A stretch of DNA of 64,000 nt from Nocardiopsis sp. CNT312 (GCF_000515115.1 NZ_AZXF01000017.1:62187-126186); one strand, 5' to 3'. Numbered from the stretch's first letter, positions 15,827 to 29,215 are shown. Notes: generated from the letters alone by a model not told the origin. A program made the numbers and translations.

Positions 15827-15940
15827 GGATCGGCTCCGGTTCGAGATAGACGGTTCAGGCGCAGGTCGCCTGTTCCCCCGATCATCGGTGTCGGTACCGA
15901 CACTCGACCGGTGGGAGGGGGCGGGGGTTCCGGCGGGCGC

Positions 15941-16231
15941 CTAGTGGGCCTCGGGCCGCAGGACCTTGGTGCGCAGGACCGACTCGGCGATGCCGAGCTG
16001 GCGGTCCAGCTCCTTGACCGTGGCGGGCTGCGCGGACAGGTCGATGACCGCGTAGATGCCCTCGGAGTTCTTGTTGATGTCGTAGGCCAGACGGCGCTTG
16101 CCCCAAATGTCGACCTTCTCGACGGAGCCGCCCTCGTTGCGGACGACACCGAGGAAGTTCTCCAGCGACGGGGCCACGGTGCGCTCGTCGAGGCTGGGGT
16201 CGAGGATGACCATGATTTCGTAACGACGCAT
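15941..16231 (-). CDS. rpsF: 30S ribosomal protein S6
   Basis: A 96-aa protein beginning [19 protein letters not shown]. It contains [21 protein letters not shown] and [21 protein letters not shown]. The conserved start selects the ATG at 16231, which has GAGGAGG upstream; the in-frame codons farther upstream are not supported. First gene of the operon. S6 forms a heterodimer with S18 on the 30S platform. Confidence 0.97.
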   Translation of the reverse strand: MRRYEIMVILDPSLDERTVAPSLENFLGVVRNEGGSVEKVDIWGKRRLAYDINKNSEGIYAVIDLSAQPATVKELDRQLGIAESVLRTKVLRPEAH

Positions 16232-16403
16232 AGGCGTACGTTCCTCCTCTGGACTGTTGCGGCCATGGAATCTCCATGGCAGGAGGGCAGGAGCCCGGGA
16301 CGTCCCCCGCAGGGTGCCGGTCGGGCTCTGAGCCATACGGAAGCCAAGATTACCAGCAACCGCGCACCGTGCCGGCTGGTCTGTGGACGAGGAGCGGACG
16401 CCA

Positions 16404-16442
16404 GGGGGCCGGTACGCACCTCCCCGGTGCGTACCGGCCCCC
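16404..16442. terminator. Strong hairpin between the PBP gene and rpsF
   Basis: A perfect 17-bp stem (16404-16420 with 16426-16442), loop of 5. It lies 20 bases past the PBP stop on the minus strand and prevents readthrough into the rpsF promoter region. Confidence 0.8.
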
Positions 16443-16461
16443 TCAGGCTCACCCTGCCGGG

Positions 16462-19428
<2,967 letters not shown>

Positions 19429-20295
19429 GTGGTCCTCGATTGCCTCTCACGGCCGGTCGGCCTGACGATTCCGTGGTGGAAACGGGGGTTGCTCCCCCTG
19501 GGGGATCGGTGATCCGCGACCCGTCCGCGGTGACCGGTGGGAGGACGGAGGGGACCGACCGGACCGATACACCTGTTCGTTGAAGGCTTGCAGACAAGAC
19601 GCCCGAACCCGGACGCCGGTTCTCGCTGGGTCGCGAAGACGTTGGCCGCTACTTCCTCCTGATCGTTGGCCTGCGGGAGCGCGGCCCGACGCCCCTGCCC
19701 CACCGTGGCGCGGTCACCACCGTGGCAGGGCGGCCCTTCGGGGGTTCCACCGACCGCTCACGCAAATCACAGGTCACGGTAGAGCGCGGGAACCGTATAG
19801 CACAACCCACGAGTGAGGGTAACGCGTGTGACCGAACACATGGACACACCACATGTGGAACACACCGAAGGGGCACATCAGAGCTTTCCGTACACGAGCC
19901 GGGCACGCGTCCGGCTCCTCCGGCGGCACAGGGGAAGCCGGTATCGCCCCAGTTCGAGAACCCTGTGACATTGGACTCTGTGCACTCCCACGAAATTTAC
20001 TCAGCCCCCGCGCAGGGGGGCGGTTCCCGCCGCCACCCGCTCCCCCGACCCGCCTCCCGACCGGCGACATGCCGTTCCGCTGAAGTGCGGGGATAGAGTC
20101 ATTGGTTGATAAACCAGCCAGACAGGCATGTTCCCCCCGGGACTGTGAGCTGCGGTCGGGAACAGAACCGCCGCGTGTGCTGCTGACCACATACGGATAA
20201 CGAACGCGGGGCGAGGCACCCGGGCCGCGGCCGGGGAGGTCCCGCCGTCGTGCGCTGTGGGATCCATGTTCGCGGAGAAGAAGGAGCAAGGACCA
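19429..20295. other. Long intergenic region upstream of ino1, no gene seen
   Basis: About 865 bases between the divergent PBP and ino1 genes. Frames exist on both strands but show no ribosome site, domain or codon pattern I would accept. It holds promoter-like AT-rich patches (about 19760-19860 and 19985-20000) and a small palindrome TGGTT-GATA-AACCA at 20103-20116. The length suggests a regulated leader or a lost gene. Confidence 0.5.
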
Positions 20296-21372
20296 ATGGG
20301 TTCGGTACGTGTAGCCGTCGTGGGCGTCGGCAATTGCGCCGCCTCACTCGTTCAGGGCGTGCACTACTACAAGGACGCCGACCCGGAGTCCCGGGTGCCC
20401 GGCCTCATGCACGTCCGGTTCGGCCCGTACCACGTGCGCGATATCGAGTTCGTCGCGGCCTTCGACGTGGACGCGAAGAAGGTCGGGCACGACCTGGCCG
20501 ACGCCATCACGGCGAGCGAGAACAACACCGTCAAGATCTGCGATGTCCCGTTGACCGGCGTGTCCGTCCTGCGCGGGCCGACCTACGACGGTCTGGGCAA
20601 GTACTACCGCGAAATGGTCCAGGAGTCCCCCGAGGACGCCGTGGACGTGGTCGCGGCGCTCAAGGCCAGCAGGGCCGACGTCCTGGTGTCCTACCTGCCG
20701 GTGGGCTCTGAGAAGGCCGACAAGTTCTACGCCCAGTGCGCGATCGACGCGGGTGTGGCCTTCGTCAACGCGCTGCCGGTGTTCATCGCCTCCGACCCCG
20801 AGTGGGCACAGAAGTTCACCGACGCGGGTGTGCCGATCGTCGGTGACGACATCAAGTCGCAGATCGGCGCCACCATCACCCACCGCGTCCTGTCCAAACT
20901 GTTCGAGGATCGCGGTGTCATCGTCGACCGGACCTACCAACTCAACTTCGGCGGCAACATGGACTTCAAGAACATGTTGGAGCGCGAGCGCCTGGAGTCC
21001 AAGAAGGTCTCCAAGACGCAGTCCGTCACCTCCCAGATCCCCCACGAGCTGAAGGCGGGCTCCGTCCACATCGGCCCGTCCGACCACGTACCGTGGCTCG
21101 ACGACCGCAAGTGGGCCTACATCCGCTTGGAGGGCCGCGCGTTCGGCGACGTGCCGCTCAACCTGGAGTACAAGCTGGAGGTGTGGGACTCCCCCAACTC
21201 CGCGGGCATCATCATCGACGCGGTGCGCGCCGCGAAGATCGCCAAGGACCGCGGGATCGGCGGCCCGATCCTAGAGCCCTCCTCCTACTTCATGAAGTCC
21301 CCGCCCGTCCAGTACAGCGACAGCGAGGCCCACGACCAGGTGGAGCGCTTCATCGCGGGCGACACCGAATAG
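20296..21372 (+). CDS. ino1: Inositol-3-phosphate synthase
   Basis: A 358-aa NAD-dependent enzyme that converts glucose 6-phosphate to 1L-myo-inositol 1-phosphate. This feeds mycothiol and phosphatidylinositol synthesis. The ATG at 20296 has AAGGAG upstream and gives [20 protein letters not shown], the Rossmann start of actinobacterial MIPS. Later motifs are [55 protein letters not shown] and [15 protein letters not shown]. Length matches the short bacterial form. An upstream in-frame ATG would add 13 residues and is less likely. Confidence 0.95.
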   Translation: MGSVRVAVVGVGNCAASLVQGVHYYKDADPESRVPGLMHVRFGPYHVRDIEFVAAFDVDAKKVGHDLADAITASENNTVKICDVPLTGVSVLRGPTYDGLGKYYREMVQESPEDAVDVVAALKASRADVLVSYLPVGSEKADKFYAQCAIDAGVAFVNALPVFIASDPEWAQKFTDAGVPIVGDDIKSQIGATITHRVLSKLFEDRGVIVDRTYQLNFGGNMDFKNMLERERLESKKVSKTQSVTSQIPHELKAGSVHIGPSDHVPWLDDRKWAYIRLEGRAFGDVPLNLEYKLEVWDSPNSAGIIIDAVRAAKIAKDRGIGGPILEPSSYFMKSPPVQYSDSEAHDQVERFIAGDTE

Positions 21373-21385
21373 CGTCGGCGTCCGC

Positions 21386-21410
21386 GCCCGGGGGGGCCGC
21401 GCCCCCGGGC
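21386..21410 (+). terminator. GC hairpin after ino1
   Basis: A 9-bp stem GCCCGGGGG/CCCCCGGGC (21386-21394 with 21402-21410), 14 bases after the ino1 stop and 34 bases before the next GTG start. It may act as an attenuator rather than a full stop. Confidence 0.55.
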
Positions 21411-21443
21411 CGCGCGGGCGGGTAACGGGCCTACTCTGGCGTT

Positions 21444-22742
21444 GTGTCCTTCTTTGGTGATCTGCGCGTGGTCCTCCGGGGACCGAGGTTCCGCCGACTG
21501 TTCGGTACCCGTCTGGCCTCGCAGTTCTCCGACGGGGTCTACCAGGCCGGTCTGGCGGGCTTCGTCTTCTTCAGCCCCGAGCAGCACACGAGCGCGGGTG
21601 CGGTCGCGGCGGCGTTCGCCGTCCTGCTGCTGCCCTTCTCCGTCGTGGCGCCCTTCGCCGGCGTTCTGATCGACCGCTGGCCGCGGCGCCAGGTCCTGCT
21701 GCTGTCCTCGGTGGCCAAGGCGGCCCTCGGGGTGCTGACGGCCGTGCTGGTGGGCAGCGACGCGGGGACCTCGTTCTTCGTCGCCGCGCTGCTGGTGATG
21801 AGTGTCAACCGCTTCTTCCTGTCCGCGCTCTCCGCGGCCCTGCCCTACGTGGTGCCCCGGAACAAGCTGATGATGGCCAACGCGGTCACCCCCACGAGCG
21901 GGACGGTCGCGAGCTTCCTCGGCGCGGGGACGGGTGCGGTGATCGGCCTGGTCGGCGGCGACGCGGCCCTGGGGACGGGGCTGATCCTGTTCGTCGCGGC
22001 GCTGGGCTTCGCCGGTGCCGCCAGCGTGTCGCTCACCCTGGGCCGCCGAGAGCTGGGACCACACTTGGAGCGCGAGCCCGAGGCCGTCCGGGAGGCCGTG
22101 GACGGCGTGCTCCGCGGCATGGTCGCGGGCGTGCGCCACATACGGGCCCGGCCCGCCGCCCGGGACGGGCTCCTCACCATCGGCGGGCACCGCGTCCTGT
22201 TCGGCCTGGTCACCCTGATGACGCTGCTGCTGTACAACAACACGTTCACCGGGGGCGGCGTCGCCGGGTTCGCGGGCTTCTCCGTGGTGACGGGACTGTC
22301 CGGGGTCGGCTTCTTCCTGGGCGCGGTGGCCACCCCGTGGGCGACGGCCCGCATGAGCCCGAGCGCGTGGATCTCCCTGCTGCTGGGCGTCGCGGCGATG
22401 GTGCTGGCGGTGTGCGGAACGCCGTTCTCCCCCGTGCTGTTCCCTGTGGCCGCGTTCGTCCTGGGCCTGGTCTCCCAGGGGGTGAAGGTCACCGTCGACA
22501 CCCTGGTGCAGCGCCACGTCGACGACGCCTTCCGGGGACGGGTGTTCTCCGTCTACGACATGCTGTTCAACGCCACGTTCGTGCTGGGCGCCGCGCTCGC
22601 CGCGGCCCTGGTGCCGCCGTCGGGCGTGAGTGTCCCGGTGGTCGCGGGGGCGGCGACGGCCTTCCTGCTGATGTCCCTGGCGTGGGCGGCCCGGGCCCGG
22701 TGGACGGCCTCCCCCGAGGAGGCCCCGGAGCGCGCCGCCTGA
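21444..22742 (+). CDS. Major facilitator superfamily transporter
   Basis: A 432-aa protein with about 12 membrane helices and a central cytosolic loop (residues about 195-240). The N-terminal half carries FRRLFGTRLASQFSDGVYQ and the MFS loop motif VLIDRWPRRQVLLLSSV (D-R--RR between helices 2 and 3). The C-terminal half carries GLVSQGVKVTVDTLVQRHVDD-FRGRVFSVYD. This layout matches the MFS_3/enterobactin-exporter-like group common in actinobacteria. The substrate is unknown. The start is a GTG. It lies 71 bases after ino1 and may share its transcript. Confidence 0.9.
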   Translation: MSFFGDLRVVLRGPRFRRLFGTRLASQFSDGVYQAGLAGFVFFSPEQHTSAGAVAAAFAVLLLPFSVVAPFAGVLIDRWPRRQVLLLSSVAKAALGVLTAVLVGSDAGTSFFVAALLVMSVNRFFLSALSAALPYVVPRNKLMMANAVTPTSGTVASFLGAGTGAVIGLVGGDAALGTGLILFVAALGFAGAASVSLTLGRRELGPHLEREPEAVREAVDGVLRGMVAGVRHIRARPAARDGLLTIGGHRVLFGLVTLMTLLLYNNTFTGGGVAGFAGFSVVTGLSGVGFFLGAVATPWATARMSPSAWISLLLGVAAMVLAVCGTPFSPVLFPVAAFVLGLVSQGVKVTVDTLVQRHVDDAFRGRVFSVYDMLFNATFVLGAALAAALVPPSGVSVPVVAGAATAFLLMSLAWAARARWTASPEEAPERAA

Positions 22743-22769
22743 CGGACCGCCCCGCCGCCACCGAATCAG

Positions 22770-23029
22770 AGGGTCGTCTGTGCGGATCCCCCAGAAGGCC
22801 GCGGACCGTGCCGTCGGCCTCGATGCGCGGCGGTGCGGGGCTCTGCGCACGCTGGGCAGGCGCGACCTGCCCTTCCGGGATGAGCTGGCCCGTGCTCCGT
22901 GCTCCCCACCGGCACCACCCTCGCGACGGCGCCCCCGTGGTCGGCGACCGTGATGGCGTGCCCTTCACGGACCTTGCCGAGGTGTCGGCTCAGACCGCCA
23001 CGCAACCCATCGATACCGAGGAGCATCAT
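22770..23029 (-). pseudogene. Phd/YefM-type antitoxin remnant, frameshifted and without a toxin
   Basis: From the ATG at 23029 or 23026 the minus strand reads LLGIDGLRGGLSRHLGKVREGHAITVADHGGAVARVVPVG. This is the standard prevent-host-death N-terminal fold: I--LR--LS-YL--V--G--I-VTD-G-PVAR-VPV. At about 22900 the family sequence moves to another frame, as GQLIPEGQVAPAQRAQSP and PRIEADGTV, the usual toxin-wrapping tail. One indel therefore breaks it. No PIN or Doc toxin follows; the next sequence is the end of the convergent MFS gene. Confidence 0.6.
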
Positions 23030-23078
23030 CCCGCCTCCCACGTGGCCGCCTCCCCCCACGGCCCCGAACGGTTCCGCG

Positions 23079-24569
23079 CTACAGGTGTTCGGCGGCCCAC
23101 TCGCGCAGGGCGGCGGTCGCCTCCTCCTTGGACATCGGGCCGTTCTCCAGGCGCAGTTCCAGCAGGAAGCGGTAGGCCTTGCCGACGACGGGTCCCGGCT
23201 TGACGGCCAGGACCTCCTGGATCTCGTTGCCGTCCAGGTCCGGACGGATGCGGTCGAGCTCCTCCTGCTCGGCGAGCTCGGCGATCCGGCGCTCGATGTC
23301 GTCGTAGGAGCGCGCCAGGGCCGCGGCCTTGCGGCGATTGCGGGTGGTGCAGTCGGCGCGGGTGAGGATGTGCAGCCACTCCAGCAGGTCCCCGGCGTCA
23401 CGCGCGTACCGGCGCACGGCGGAGTCGGTCCACTCCCCCTTGCCGTAGCCGTGAAAGCGCAGGTGCAGGGAGACGAGCGTGGCGACGTCGGAGACCACGT
23501 CCTTGGGAAACCGCAGCGCGGCCAGGCGCTTGCGCGTCATGGACGCGCCCACGACCTCGTGATGGTGGAAGGTCACCCGGTTTCCAGACTCGAAGGCCCG
23601 CGTCTTGGGCTTGCCGATGTCGTGCAGCAGGGCGGCCAGACGCAGCACCAGGTCGGGCCCGTGCCCGCGCTCGCGCTCCAGGTCGACGGCCTGGTCAAGG
23701 ACGGTGAGGGAGTGCTCGTAGACATCCTTGTGCCGGTGGTGCTCGTCGATCTCCAACTGCATCCTGGGAACCTCAGGCAGGACGTGGCCGGCGATCCCCA
23801 GTTCGACCATCAGCTCGATGCCGCGACGCGGGTTCGGGCTGAGCATGAGCTTGGTGAGCTCGTCCCTGATCCGCTCGGCGGAGACGATGGCGAGCCGGTC
23901 CGCCATGTTCCGGGCCGCCTCGGCCACCTCGGGTGCCAGCGCGAAGCCCAACTGCGCGGCGAAGCGGACGGCCCGCATGATGCGCAGCGGATCGTCGTCG
24001 AAGGAGTCCTCGGGGCGGCCGGGGGTCCGCAGCACCTTGGCCTTGAGATCGGCCAGCCCGCCGAACGGGTCGATGAACTCCACCTGGGGCAGCCGTACGG
24101 CCATCGCGTTGACGGTGAAGTCCCGGCGCAGCAGGTCGTCCTCGATATCGGTGCCGTAGGCAACCTCGGGCTTACGGGACTTGGGCGAGTAGGACTCGCT
24201 GCGGTAGGTGGTGACCTCCAGCTGCAGGCCCCGCTTGCGCAGGCCCACGGTGCCGAAGTCGATGCCCACCGTCCACACCGAGTCGGCCCAGCCGTCGACG
24301 ATCTCCAGGACCCGCTGCGGCACGGCGTCGGTGGTCAGGTCGATGTCGGCGGACTCCCGGCCCAAGAGCGCGTCGCGGACCGGGCCACCCACGAGGGCGA
24401 GTTGCCGGCCATGGGAGGAGAAAAGGTCACCGAGCTGACCCGAGACGGGCTGGGCGGAGTCGACCAACGCGGTGACCGCCGCCCGTTGCACCCCGGTCAG
24501 CGGGTCCCGCGGGACGTGCTTCGGGCGCTCTGCGGTGGTGTTCTCACTCGGAAACTCTGTGTTCGGCAC
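23079..24569 (-). CDS. cca: CCA tRNA nucleotidyltransferase (with HD domain)
   Basis: A 496-aa enzyme that adds or repairs the 3' CCA of tRNAs, as needed here because the tRNA-Ser gene does not encode CCA. The class II nucleotidyltransferase head is clear: LALVGGPVRDALLG and SADIDLTTDA, then RRDFTVNAMA, then the neck DDPLRIMRAVRFAAQLGF. An HD domain follows, with LLHDIGKP and VTFHHHEVVG. This is the usual actinobacterial Cca/PcnB form. The GTG at 24569 gives a typical N-terminus; an upstream in-frame extension lacks support. Divergent from DUF6049. Confidence 0.95.
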   Translation of the reverse strand: MPNTEFPSENTTAERPKHVPRDPLTGVQRAAVTALVDSAQPVSGQLGDLFSSHGRQLALVGGPVRDALLGRESADIDLTTDAVPQRVLEIVDGWADSVWTVGIDFGTVGLRKRGLQLEVTTYRSESYSPKSRKPEVAYGTDIEDDLLRRDFTVNAMAVRLPQVEFIDPFGGLADLKAKVLRTPGRPEDSFDDDPLRIMRAVRFAAQLGFALAPEVAEAARNMADRLAIVSAERIRDELTKLMLSPNPRRGIELMVELGIAGHVLPEVPRMQLEIDEHHRHKDVYEHSLTVLDQAVDLERERGHGPDLVLRLAALLHDIGKPKTRAFESGNRVTFHHHEVVGASMTRKRLAALRFPKDVVSDVATLVSLHLRFHGYGKGEWTDSAVRRYARDAGDLLEWLHILTRADCTTRNRRKAAALARSYDDIERRIAELAEQEELDRIRPDLDGNEIQEVLAVKPGPVVGKAYRFLLELRLENGPMSKEEATAALREWAAEHL

Positions 24570-24802
24570 ACCACGCAGGTTAGGCGATCTTTCACGGGCG
24601 CACCGCCGTACCGCGTACTCAGCGAGGACCGTCGGCACACCGCGTGAACCGGTGGAGAAGGTATCTTCGAGTGGAGTCGTGGGACGTACAGCCCATCTCG
24701 CGTCCACCCGTTCCGTCGTGTGCGCCGTGCGGGCGCTCTGGCCCCATCCGCCCCCGCTCCTCCGGTGGCCACCCGGACCCGAACCAGGAGACCGGTCAAG
24801 CG

Positions 24803-27274
24803 TTGCGTCGATTTGCCTCCGCGGCCGCGGTCATGGCCATGACCGCAGGGCTGCTGCCGATACCGGCCACGCTCCCACCCGTGGCCGCCGACCCCGCAGA
24901 GGGCGACTCCGTCGAGCCGCTCGTCGTCGAGCGGCTCACTCCGGACGCACTCGACGAGGGCAGCACGCTGGAGATCTCCGGAACGGTGACCAACACCATG
25001 CCGGAGAACGCCGACGATGTCACCGTCCGTATGCGCTACTCGCGGCACTCGTTCCGCAACCGCGACGAGCTCTCCGACTTCGCCTCCGGCACCGGCTGGC
25101 AGCCCGACGCGCCCGGACCCGAGGAACCGGTGGCCGAGGTCCTCGCACCGGACGCCTCCGAGGGGTACGAGATCCGTGTCCCCGTCGAGGACCTGGACCT
25201 GTCCGGCTTCGGCGTGTACCCGCTGGTGGTCGAGGCCGTGGACGGAAACGGGGACAGGCTGGGCGCCCAGTACACCTTCCTGCCCTACGCGGGCGACGAC
25301 GAGGACGTCCCCTCCGTGGACATCGCGTGGGTGTGGCCGCTCATGGACGGGCCCCACCGCGCCGACGACGACACCTTCCTCACCGGCGACCTGTCCGCTT
25401 CCGTGGCCGCCGACGGGCGACTCGGCCGCCTGCTCGCGGCGGGGGCTCAGTCACCGCTCTCCTTCGACCCCGGCGACGAAGACCTGGTGGAGCTCCTCGG
25501 CCTCGACGAGGAACCCGGTGAGGCCTCCGACACCGCCACCGCGCAACCCGCGGAGTCCACGCCCTCACCCGAGGGGACCGGGCCGGAGGGAACGGAGACC
25601 GACGCCGCCGACGGCGGGGCCGAGGAGACCGGGGAGGCAGACGCCGGGGCGGAGGAATCGGACGAGCCCAAGGAAGTCCCGGTCACCTGGGCGGTCGACC
25701 CCGCCACGCTCGACGACATCGTGCGTCTGGCGAGCGGAAGCCACGACGTGCTGAGCGACCCCCTCGCGCTCTCGGAGGGCGCCGACCCCGGACGGGAGGA
25801 ATCGCCCCCCGACACGGCCGCCCAGGTGTGGCTGCGCGAGGCACGGGAGGCGCTGGCCTCCGACACGGTGGTGGCCACCCCCTACGCCTCCCCCGACCTG
25901 GCCGCTCTGCTGCGCAACGACATGGGCGGCAGCGCCCGCGCCTCGGTCGCGGTCGGACGGGAGGCGGTCCCGCGCGCGCTGGACAAGGCGGCGGACGGCT
26001 CGTTCGCGCTCCCGGCGAACGGCCTCATGGACCAGGACGTGTACGAGTTCCTCGCCACGAGCGGGGCCCACCGGTTCCTGCTGTCGGAGTCGGCCAAGCC
26101 CACTGCCTCCTGGCTGTCGTCCACACCCACCGCGCAGGCGCCGCTGGACCCGGTCGAGGGCGGCCCCGAGGAGGAGCCCTACGCCCTGGTGGCCGACGCG
26201 GGGCTGGCCGAGGTGCTGGCCATGCCCTCGCGCGAACCGGGGGAGGCCGTGCTCGCCCTCCAGCGCTTCGCGGCCGAGACCGCGATGATCGCCGGGGAGA
26301 ACGCCGCCGAGGAGCGCGTCGTCGTCGCCTACCCCGGCGCCGTCTGGGACCCCGGCACCGACATGGCGGAAGGGGTGCTGTCGGCCACCCTGTCCCTGCC
26401 CTGGCTGGAGGCGGAACCGCTCGACTCCGTCGAGCCGGCCCCCGCCGAGGAGCGTGAGACCACCCGGCGGGCCCTCACCTACCCAGAGGGCACCTACTCC
26501 GAGGAGCTCACCTCCACCTACCTGAGCCAGGTGAGCGACGTCATCCGCGACGTGCGCCTGTTCAACAGCGTCCTCGTCGGCGGCAGCGACCCGTTCCGCC
26601 CGGCGATCCTGCGCCTGGAGTCGGTGCACTGGCGCGACCGGGAAACCCTCGCGGGGGTGACCAGGTCACTGCTCTCCGACACTGTGGAGAGCGACATCGA
26701 CGACGTGCGCATCATCTCCGGAGAACCGGTCACGCTGGCCAGCAGCACGGGTACCACCGGCATCCTCGTCGCCAACGACCTGGAGGACGAGGCCGTCCAC
26801 ATCCACCTGTCGCTGTACTCGGAGAACTCCGAACGGCTGAGCGTCGGCGAGTACACACAGGACTTCGAGATCGCCCCCGGGGCCAAGACCACGGTCTACG
26901 TCCCGCTCTCCGCCCGGATCAACGGCCGCACGGAACTGCACGCCAGCCTCCAGAACGCCGCGGGCGAGCCGATCACCACACAGGACACGGTGATCCCGGT
27001 CAACGCCACGGGGCTGGGCACTCAGGCCCTGGCCATCAGCGCGGTGGGCGCGCTGATCCTGGTCATCGCGCTCGCGCCCCGCGCACTGCGCAAGTGGACG
27101 CGCGACCGGGCCAAGCGCGCACGGGACGACGGTCCGGCCGACACCGGGGACGCACCCGGGACGGCCGGACCCGACACGACCGAGGAGACGTCGCCGGAGA
27201 CGAACTCCACGCCCGACACGGACGAGGGCCCGGAGGGGGAGACCGCTCCGGGGCCCCGACGAAAGGAATCCTGA
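24803..27274 (+). CDS. DUF6049 family envelope protein
   Basis: An 823-aa protein. The TTG at 24803, with AGGAG upstream, gives RRFASAAAVMAMTAGLLPIPA as a signal peptide; the ATG at 24833 would truncate it. The mature part is extracytoplasmic: beta-rich N-terminal domain (LEISGTVTNTMPENADDVTVRMRYS), an acidic Glu/Thr/Pro linker (about residues 235-295), and a central domain with VPVTWAVDPATLDDI. One membrane helix lies near the C-terminus (about 740-765, LAISAVGALILVIALAPRAL). A charged cytosolic tail follows. The family is found between cca and murJ in actinobacteria; its role is undefined, probably cell-wall related. MurJ starts 7 bases later, so they are coupled. Confidence 0.8.
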   Translation: MRRFASAAAVMAMTAGLLPIPATLPPVAADPAEGDSVEPLVVERLTPDALDEGSTLEISGTVTNTMPENADDVTVRMRYSRHSFRNRDELSDFASGTGWQPDAPGPEEPVAEVLAPDASEGYEIRVPVEDLDLSGFGVYPLVVEAVDGNGDRLGAQYTFLPYAGDDEDVPSVDIAWVWPLMDGPHRADDDTFLTGDLSASVAADGRLGRLLAAGAQSPLSFDPGDEDLVELLGLDEEPGEASDTATAQPAESTPSPEGTGPEGTETDAADGGAEETGEADAGAEESDEPKEVPVTWAVDPATLDDIVRLASGSHDVLSDPLALSEGADPGREESPPDTAAQVWLREAREALASDTVVATPYASPDLAALLRNDMGGSARASVAVGREAVPRALDKAADGSFALPANGLMDQDVYEFLATSGAHRFLLSESAKPTASWLSSTPTAQAPLDPVEGGPEEEPYALVADAGLAEVLAMPSREPGEAVLALQRFAAETAMIAGENAAEERVVVAYPGAVWDPGTDMAEGVLSATLSLPWLEAEPLDSVEPAPAEERETTRRALTYPEGTYSEELTSTYLSQVSDVIRDVRLFNSVLVGGSDPFRPAILRLESVHWRDRETLAGVTRSLLSDTVESDIDDVRIISGEPVTLASSTGTTGILVANDLEDEAVHIHLSLYSENSERLSVGEYTQDFEIAPGAKTTVYVPLSARINGRTELHASLQNAAGEPITTQDTVIPVNATGLGTQALAISAVGALILVIALAPRALRKWTRDRAKRARDDGPADTGDAPGTAGPDTTEETSPETNSTPDTDEGPEGETAPGPRRKES

Positions 27275-27280
27275 TCCACG

Positions 27281-29098
27281 GTGGTCACCGACTCCCCTCA
27301 CGGCCGCGGACGCCACCGCCGCCGTGCTTCCCAGAACCCGCAGGGCTCCGTGGAGAGCGCGCCGGACGGCGGTGCCGCCGCGGCGTTCGAGGAGGGGCCG
27401 CCGGTGCCTGACGACGGCGGCTCCGGCGACGGCGGACCGGGGCACGGCTCCGGCGGCCCCTCCGACCCGGGTGGGGGTTCCGGCGGCGGGATGATGCGGT
27501 CGAGCATGGTCATGGCCGTGGGCACCATGGCCTCCCGCCTGACGGGGTTCGCGCGAACCATCGTCCTGGGCGCGGCGATCGGCACCCACCTGCTCGGTGA
27601 CGCCTACCACACGGCACACACGATCCCGTTCATCCTCAACGACCTGCTCATCGGCGGCCTGATGGCGAGCGTCATCGTGCCGTTCCTGGTCAAGCGCCGC
27701 AAACGCGACGCCGACGGAGGCAAGGCCACCGAGGACCGGCTCTTCACCACCACCCTGGTGGCGCTGGGCCTGCTGACCGTGGTCGCGGTCGCGGCGGCCG
27801 AACTCCTCATCTGGATGTACGGCTCCCGGTTCACCGACGCGCAGTTCGACGACTCGGTCTTCCTCGCCCGGTACCTGCTGGTCCAGATCTTCTTCATCGG
27901 CATGAGCGGGCTGCTCAGCGCCATGCTCAACACCCGCAACCGGTTCGGCGCACCGGTGTGGGCTCCCGTGCTCAACAACCTGGTCATCATGGCGGTGGCC
28001 GGGATGTTCCTGTGGACGGCCGGCCCGGGGCGGGAACCGCCCGTGGACCACGCCTACCTGACGCTGCTGGGCGCGGGCACCACCGCGGGCATGGCACTCC
28101 AGGCCCTGGTGCTGTTCGTGGCGCTGCGCCGCTCCGGCTACCGGTGGCGCCCCCGCATGGACCTGCGCGGCAGCGGGCTGGGCGAGGCGGTGCGCACCGC
28201 CGGGTGGATGATGCTCTACACGCTCCTCACCCAGGCCGGGCTGTGGATCACCACCAACATCGCCAACGCCGCCAACGTCGCCGCCCTGGAGGCCGGGCAC
28301 GACGTCGGTGCCGGTATCACCGCCTACAACCTCTCCTACCAGCTCTTCCAGCTGCCGTACGCCATCATCGCGGTCTCGCTGATCACCGTCCTGCTGCCCC
28401 GGATGAGCGCGGACGCCGAGGACCGGAACTGGGCGGCGGTGCGCGCCGGGTTCTCTCGCACGCTGCGGGTCTCCGCCTTCATCCTGGTGCCGACGGCGTT
28501 CGCGGTCGCGCTGTTCGCCGAACCGCTGTCCATCCTGGCCTTCGCCCGCGGCTCGATCTCGGAGCCCGACGCCGCCAACATCGGCCAGATCCTCGCGGTC
28601 ATGGCACTGGGCCTGGTGCCCTTCACCGTCTTCCAGCTCATGCTGCGGGTCTTCTTCGCGCTGGGTGACACCCGCACCGTGGCACTGATCGCCATCGCCA
28701 ACCTGGCCGTGCACGGAGCGCTGGCCGCCGTCTCCTACCTGCTGCTGCCGCCGGAGAAGGTGGTCGTCGGCGTGGCCGCCGGCTTCATGGTCTCCTTCCT
28801 GTCCGGCCTGACCATCGCCGGGAACGTGCTCAGCCGCCGCCTGGGCGGACTCGACGGCAAGCACGCCCTCGGCGCCCTGCTGCGCCTGCACGCGGCCGTC
28901 GTCCCCAGCGTCGCGGCCGGGTTCGGGGTGCTCCGGCTCTTCGACTCCTACGTCGGCCCGGGCCTGCTCACCTACATCGGTGCCCCGGCCGCCGGGTGCC
29001 TCCTGGGCGTGCTGCTGTACCTGGCGACGGCCAGGCTGCTGCGCGTTCCGGAGCTGACCGCGGCGGTGGAACTCATCCGCGGCCGTCTGCGCCGGTAA
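27281..29098 (+). CDS. murJ: MurJ-type lipid II flippase (copy 1)
   Basis: A 605-aa membrane protein with about 14 helices after a 70-residue Gly/Pro-rich cytosolic start. It contains SSMVMAVGTMASRLTGFART, NDLLIGGLMASVIVPFLVKRR, SGLLSAMLNTRNRFGAPVW, APVLNNLVIMAVAG, YAIIAVSLITVLLPRMS and LALGDTRTVALIA-type segments. These match the MviN/MurJ family of the MOP superfamily, which moves lipid II across the membrane for peptidoglycan synthesis. The GTG start is 7 bases after DUF6049. A second MurJ paralogue follows 117 bases later. Confidence 0.92.
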   Translation: MVTDSPHGRGRHRRRASQNPQGSVESAPDGGAAAAFEEGPPVPDDGGSGDGGPGHGSGGPSDPGGGSGGGMMRSSMVMAVGTMASRLTGFARTIVLGAAIGTHLLGDAYHTAHTIPFILNDLLIGGLMASVIVPFLVKRRKRDADGGKATEDRLFTTTLVALGLLTVVAVAAAELLIWMYGSRFTDAQFDDSVFLARYLLVQIFFIGMSGLLSAMLNTRNRFGAPVWAPVLNNLVIMAVAGMFLWTAGPGREPPVDHAYLTLLGAGTTAGMALQALVLFVALRRSGYRWRPRMDLRGSGLGEAVRTAGWMMLYTLLTQAGLWITTNIANAANVAALEAGHDVGAGITAYNLSYQLFQLPYAIIAVSLITVLLPRMSADAEDRNWAAVRAGFSRTLRVSAFILVPTAFAVALFAEPLSILAFARGSISEPDAANIGQILAVMALGLVPFTVFQLMLRVFFALGDTRTVALIAIANLAVHGALAAVSYLLLPPEKVVVGVAAGFMVSFLSGLTIAGNVLSRRLGGLDGKHALGALLRLHAAVVPSVAAGFGVLRLFDSYVGPGLLTYIGAPAAGCLLGVLLYLATARLLRVPELTAAVELIRGRLRR

Positions 29099-29215
29099 CC
29101 GCCACCGCCCCGACGGAGAGCCGCCGGCCCCATGGGCGCCCGAACCGACCCCCTGCGGTGCGGCACCGCGTTCGAAGGATGCCCCGCCCCCCCCCGAGAC
29201 AAGGACGGCCCGACC

